Shown here piece after piece: positions 60,895 to 64,000 of a stretch of DNA of 64,000 nt; within the stretch, counting starts at the first letter, position 1; every line of letters begins with the position of its first letter. Source of the DNA: Apostichopus japonicus (lineage: Eukaryota > Echinodermata > Holothuroidea > Aspidochirotida > Stichopodidae); assembly GCF_037975245.1 (NCBI RefSeq), contig NC_092567.1:15615876-15679875 (forward strand). Direction: 5' to 3'. A model generated the notes under the pieces. It ran no database searches. It was given only the letters and a program-made list of their open reading frames with translations, and had not been told where the DNA came from. The position numbers were made by a program, and so were the translations under genes.

Positions 60895-62250
60895 CCATGG
60901 TCATGACATGCTGCAGCACCACATCAGCCTTCGAGCAGAACAGTTTACTAATGTGAAGTAATGCACAGCCTTTCTCGACGGCGTGCATCATGAAGCTTTT
61001 GCATTGCTAATGTTAGACATACCCTAACGTTAGGCCCCGCCCAGTTACTAGTGTCAGCCCACTTTCTGTTAAGACAGTGATACATTTTTGAATATTTCGA
61101 AGAAAATTGGCCAGGCCTTTCTACATTACAACCATCAAAACAAACTTTACCTGCAAATTCAGTAATTCAGTAATGTTAGATTCCATTCTGTTAATTTTTC
61201 TTTGACAAACGCATACATTCTTTCTGGCCTGATGTGACATTTTTTGACACTAATGATAAAGCCCGCAAATTAAACATGTCGATTACGTCACTGAATTCAA
61301 CCAGGAAGTAGTTACAAGTTAGCAAGTGATATATTTTCACACCTGGCGGCCCGGTTGCGTTTTGGCTACTAGAGTTTAAACCCCAATAGTGTCAATTTGA
61401 GGTCACCGGGATTATTTCACCAGGGAGTTTTACAATGTTATACACGTCTGCTTGACAAGGGTCCTCGATGAGCCTCACGGTGGGGTGGGGGGATGTTGCT
61501 GAAATTAAACACTGAGGCAGCGAAAAAGTCTTTCTTTTTTATCATACGGTAATGTTCCTGCACGATGGAGTTTGTTGTATACCATTGTACATTGGTACTG
61601 TGTTTCATACTTCAGGTTAATTTCCGTAAAAGATTCTCCAAATTTCATTTACATGCATTAAGTTGCAAAAACAAACTCATTGTTTAAAGTACATGACATA
61701 TGTAAAATTCCTGTTAAAATCGCAGAATTTTACATGTCAGTATAAGAGACTTACATATGTAAACAACTTGCTTCACATAAAACGTTTGTTAAAATAACAG
61801 AAGCTTAACTGTAATATTAAAAACCTACCTTCTGGTAAATTCGACAGGAATTTACAGTAAATTTACTTTTTTCTTAAACAGTACAGTGTACATGAACTTG
61901 TTATAGTATTTTATTGACAAGAGTGCTGGAAAAAATCGAATTCCTATTCCAACCAAGCAAGACGGAAGTTCACGTACTACACAGACACTGACCAGCAGTT
62001 TGGTCCGTCACGTTCGTAGCTACGTTAATTTTTGTAAACTTATACTAGTTCGATATGTTACAGCAGTAGTTCCTGCAACACGCCAGTATGTCATTTCATT
62101 CCTATCAGCCTAAAACAATTCTTGATGTTGTTTACATGTCATGTAAGGTCGGGCTCACCTTCGATGAAACGAACGAAGTGGATATAATCAGCTGTTGTAC
62201 ATTTCAAGAGCAAAATGTACAAAGTCGTAAATAAAAACAAGTAAGTGTTG
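60895..62250 (-). pseudogene. Decayed Ig-like exon of locus B, split by insertion
   Basis: Counterpart of 18970-19330 with the same frame break and in-frame TAG. It is further interrupted by about 1.0 kb of B-only sequence (about 60995-61995). Confidence 0.5.
60995..61995. mobile_element. B-specific insertion of about 1 kb
   Basis: Copy A passes directly from CATCATGA to the TTTGGTCTGTCACG word at this place, whereas B has about 1 kb in between. No coding potential, terminal repeat or target duplication was clearly visible. It is called mobile only because it is a discrete presence/absence difference; a deletion in A is the alternative. Confidence 0.4.
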
Positions 62251-62299
62251 CCCTTACTAAAAATGTTAATGGTAACATACCAAGTAAATCTATGGCCGA

Positions 62300-64000
62300 A
62301 TTTTAACAGGTAGGGTAAAGAAGACATACCATTGATGTTTGCGAAAGAATGTGCATTAAACAAACTGGTTTGTCATTTTAAGGACCATTGTGTCCCATTT
62401 TGATGGAAGTATCATATTGCCACAATCGATATTTATGAGTACCAGGAATCTTACGTTATTTGAAAGTCAACGACAGGAGTTACATAATAAAGTTATATGG
62501 CAGTGTCAAGTAAGTGGAGTTCCGAAAACGAACTCCCTTTTGTTCGATACGGCGGTACGGTTATTATAAACTTCTCAAGAAAAGTATAAAGTTCGTACAC
62601 ATAATAAACAAACAAGGTGTTTCCCCTACACTATACAGTGTTCATTCTGTACTAAAGTCATAAAAAGCATTCTGGAAGTTTAACGTCATATCTGTAAGAA
62701 AGTGGTGTGGTAACAAATATATACTACCCAGCATTAACTAAGTATATTAAAAAATGCGCTTTCAAGAAAGATCCATGGATCGAGATAAATATCAAAAACA
62801 TATATATCGTTTTAGTATTAGATTTTATCACATCGATTAACATAATGTCATCGGAAATAAACGTTCTCAAAGTAAAACTTTCCTTATCATTCTCTTAACC
62901 TTGGGGCCTTACAAATTACCAAGTTCATGATAGCATACAAGAGAACACGTATGAGTTAAATTGATTAACAACCAACTATACCATACGTCAAAGTCCACTC
63001 GTCTGCTTGACATTTTATGTCAAGTTAACTCAAATGTGAATATCCTATAGTGGTACTGCGGTTATGAATATTACATAAGTATTTTTTAATTATCGTATTT
63101 TCTAAATATCATGATAGAGAACAGAAATTTCAATTTTAAATTTCAAATGTATATTTTACTAGTTAAAGTCCCATTGTGCATTCCATTCATAACATGGAGC
63201 AACCCGGTCTCTAACTCCACTAACGTTTTTAGTACTATTGTCATTTATTTTACTGTTCAGTAGTTAGTCATCATGCAAACCTGAAAATATATTTTCCCCC
63301 ACATTTTGCAGAGAGTCATACGTTGTTGCTCTGTCCTATAGAGTCCAGCGAAAATTGTTCATTAGGTAGGCTACATTGTTGTTATATAACACATTGAGTT
63401 GAAAAAATTGCCTATCCTGTTGGTTCACAACGGGCATATGTTTGCTTGAATTTATCATGCACTCGATTTTGCTAAGGAGCCAACTTTTTGGCAAAAAAAA
63501 AGAAAGTACCTCGTCGTTACTGTGTGAATATTTACTGCACAGTAGAACCAAAATAATATTCTTTAGACCTTCAAAATCAAATGAATGACAGAGCTTTAAC
63601 CCTGATAAAGCCTTGAAAGCATTAAACATCACAGTTACGCAAATATCCAAAAATGCGTCAGTCGAACAAGCAAGCTATAGATAATTACAGACATTATTCT
63701 CAGATTATGTTGCTCTCTTTATATTTGTTATCAGTTCTCCATTGCTCTAATACTAGTAGTATCGTAAGCTCTATATGTCAATAGAGTTATACATATATAC
63801 GTTATATACAGTGTTTAAAAGGGAAAACACAATGAGGCTTTAAATATGCTGGAACCATACCATTTCAAGCTTTAACAAAATTATATCATGGAAAAATGAT
63901 AAATATTCCTACTTGATGAGGTGACTTGATCCTTCGTATTGTTGATGCTATTCGGTGTGGTGCCAATTGGTATCACAGCTGTTAAGAACAAAAACTCATA
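62300..64000. other. Right end of copy B
   Basis: Matched by 19.4-21.05 kb of A. No gene is supported; the block corresponding to A's possible second Ig exon is frameshifted here near 62575. Confidence 0.5.

Larger units (their letters stand above)
50370..64000. repeat. Segmental duplication, copy B
   Basis: This is the same-orientation paralogue of 1-21045. It lacks the DIRS element: the sequence runs straight through the unoccupied site near 58213. It has a single cassette exon where A has seven. It carries private insertions of about 0.15 kb (about 50520-50690), 0.73 kb (about 55879-56605) and 1.0 kb (about 60995-61995). The match to A continues to the last base, so the part corresponding to A's signal-peptide/Ig exons (22.3-21.8 kb) would lie just beyond the window. 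Confidence 0.9.

Noticed and set aside
1-64000. CRISPR arrays, operons, rRNA or tRNA genes
   Set aside because: None seen; intron-containing genes and retroelements show nuclear animal DNA.

Overview
The window is AT-rich animal nuclear DNA. Genes are split into short exons joined by phase-1 introns, with long introns, GC-rich transposon islands, and retroelements of DIRS, RTE, CR1/Jockey-like and Penelope type. Abundant TAGGCCTA-like words and a cluster of NACHT/Ig genes suggest an invertebrate deuterostome, perhaps an echinoderm such as a sea cucumber. The species assignment is inference.

The core of the window is a cluster of one receptor-like family that joins extracellular immunoglobulin-like (Ig) exons, a transmembrane exon and a cytoplasmic NACHT (STAND ATPase) exon. 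Locus C (27043-31259, +) can be read completely: six exons with matching phases give a predicted 476-residue protein, signal peptide - Ig - Ig - TM - acidic linker - NACHT-like domain. Its NACHT part has lost Walker A. Locus A (minus strand, 22284 down to 1648) has a signal-peptide/Ig start, decayed Ig exons, seven tandem copies of a short phase-1 exon cassette, and a NACHT exon broken by a 2-nt deletion. Locus B (minus strand, beyond 64000 down to 52337) is a duplicate of A. It has an intact 442-residue NACHT exon, but its upstream exons are damaged. A fourth copy at 37265-37740 (+) is an Ig pseudogene.

Layout: 1-21045 is duplicate A and about 50370-64000 is duplicate B; the homology runs off the window on A's left and B's right. 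A alone carries a 5.88-kb DIRS-like element (about 10438-16319), which itself contains a 5'-truncated non-LTR retrotransposon (about 11305-12645). B shows the unoccupied site near 58213. Between the duplicates lie locus C, a 665-bp tandem duplication (32.1-33.3 kb), a THAP-like ORF with CRE and ETS sites (34.2-34.6 kb), the Ig pseudogene, a Penelope-like end with a hammerhead-ribozyme-like motif (38.4-38.8 kb), an RTE-type LINE (40.06-41.48 kb), a 44-bp inverted repeat pair (41.5-42.0 kb), a LINE tail (47.74-48.07 kb) and an unidentified candidate first exon (48.3-48.5 kb).

Inferred biology: proteins of this layout would sense ligands outside the cell with Ig domains and signal by NACHT oligomerisation at the membrane. 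One member with an apparent ATPase-dead NACHT and two half-decayed paralogues fit a rapidly turning-over immune-type family.
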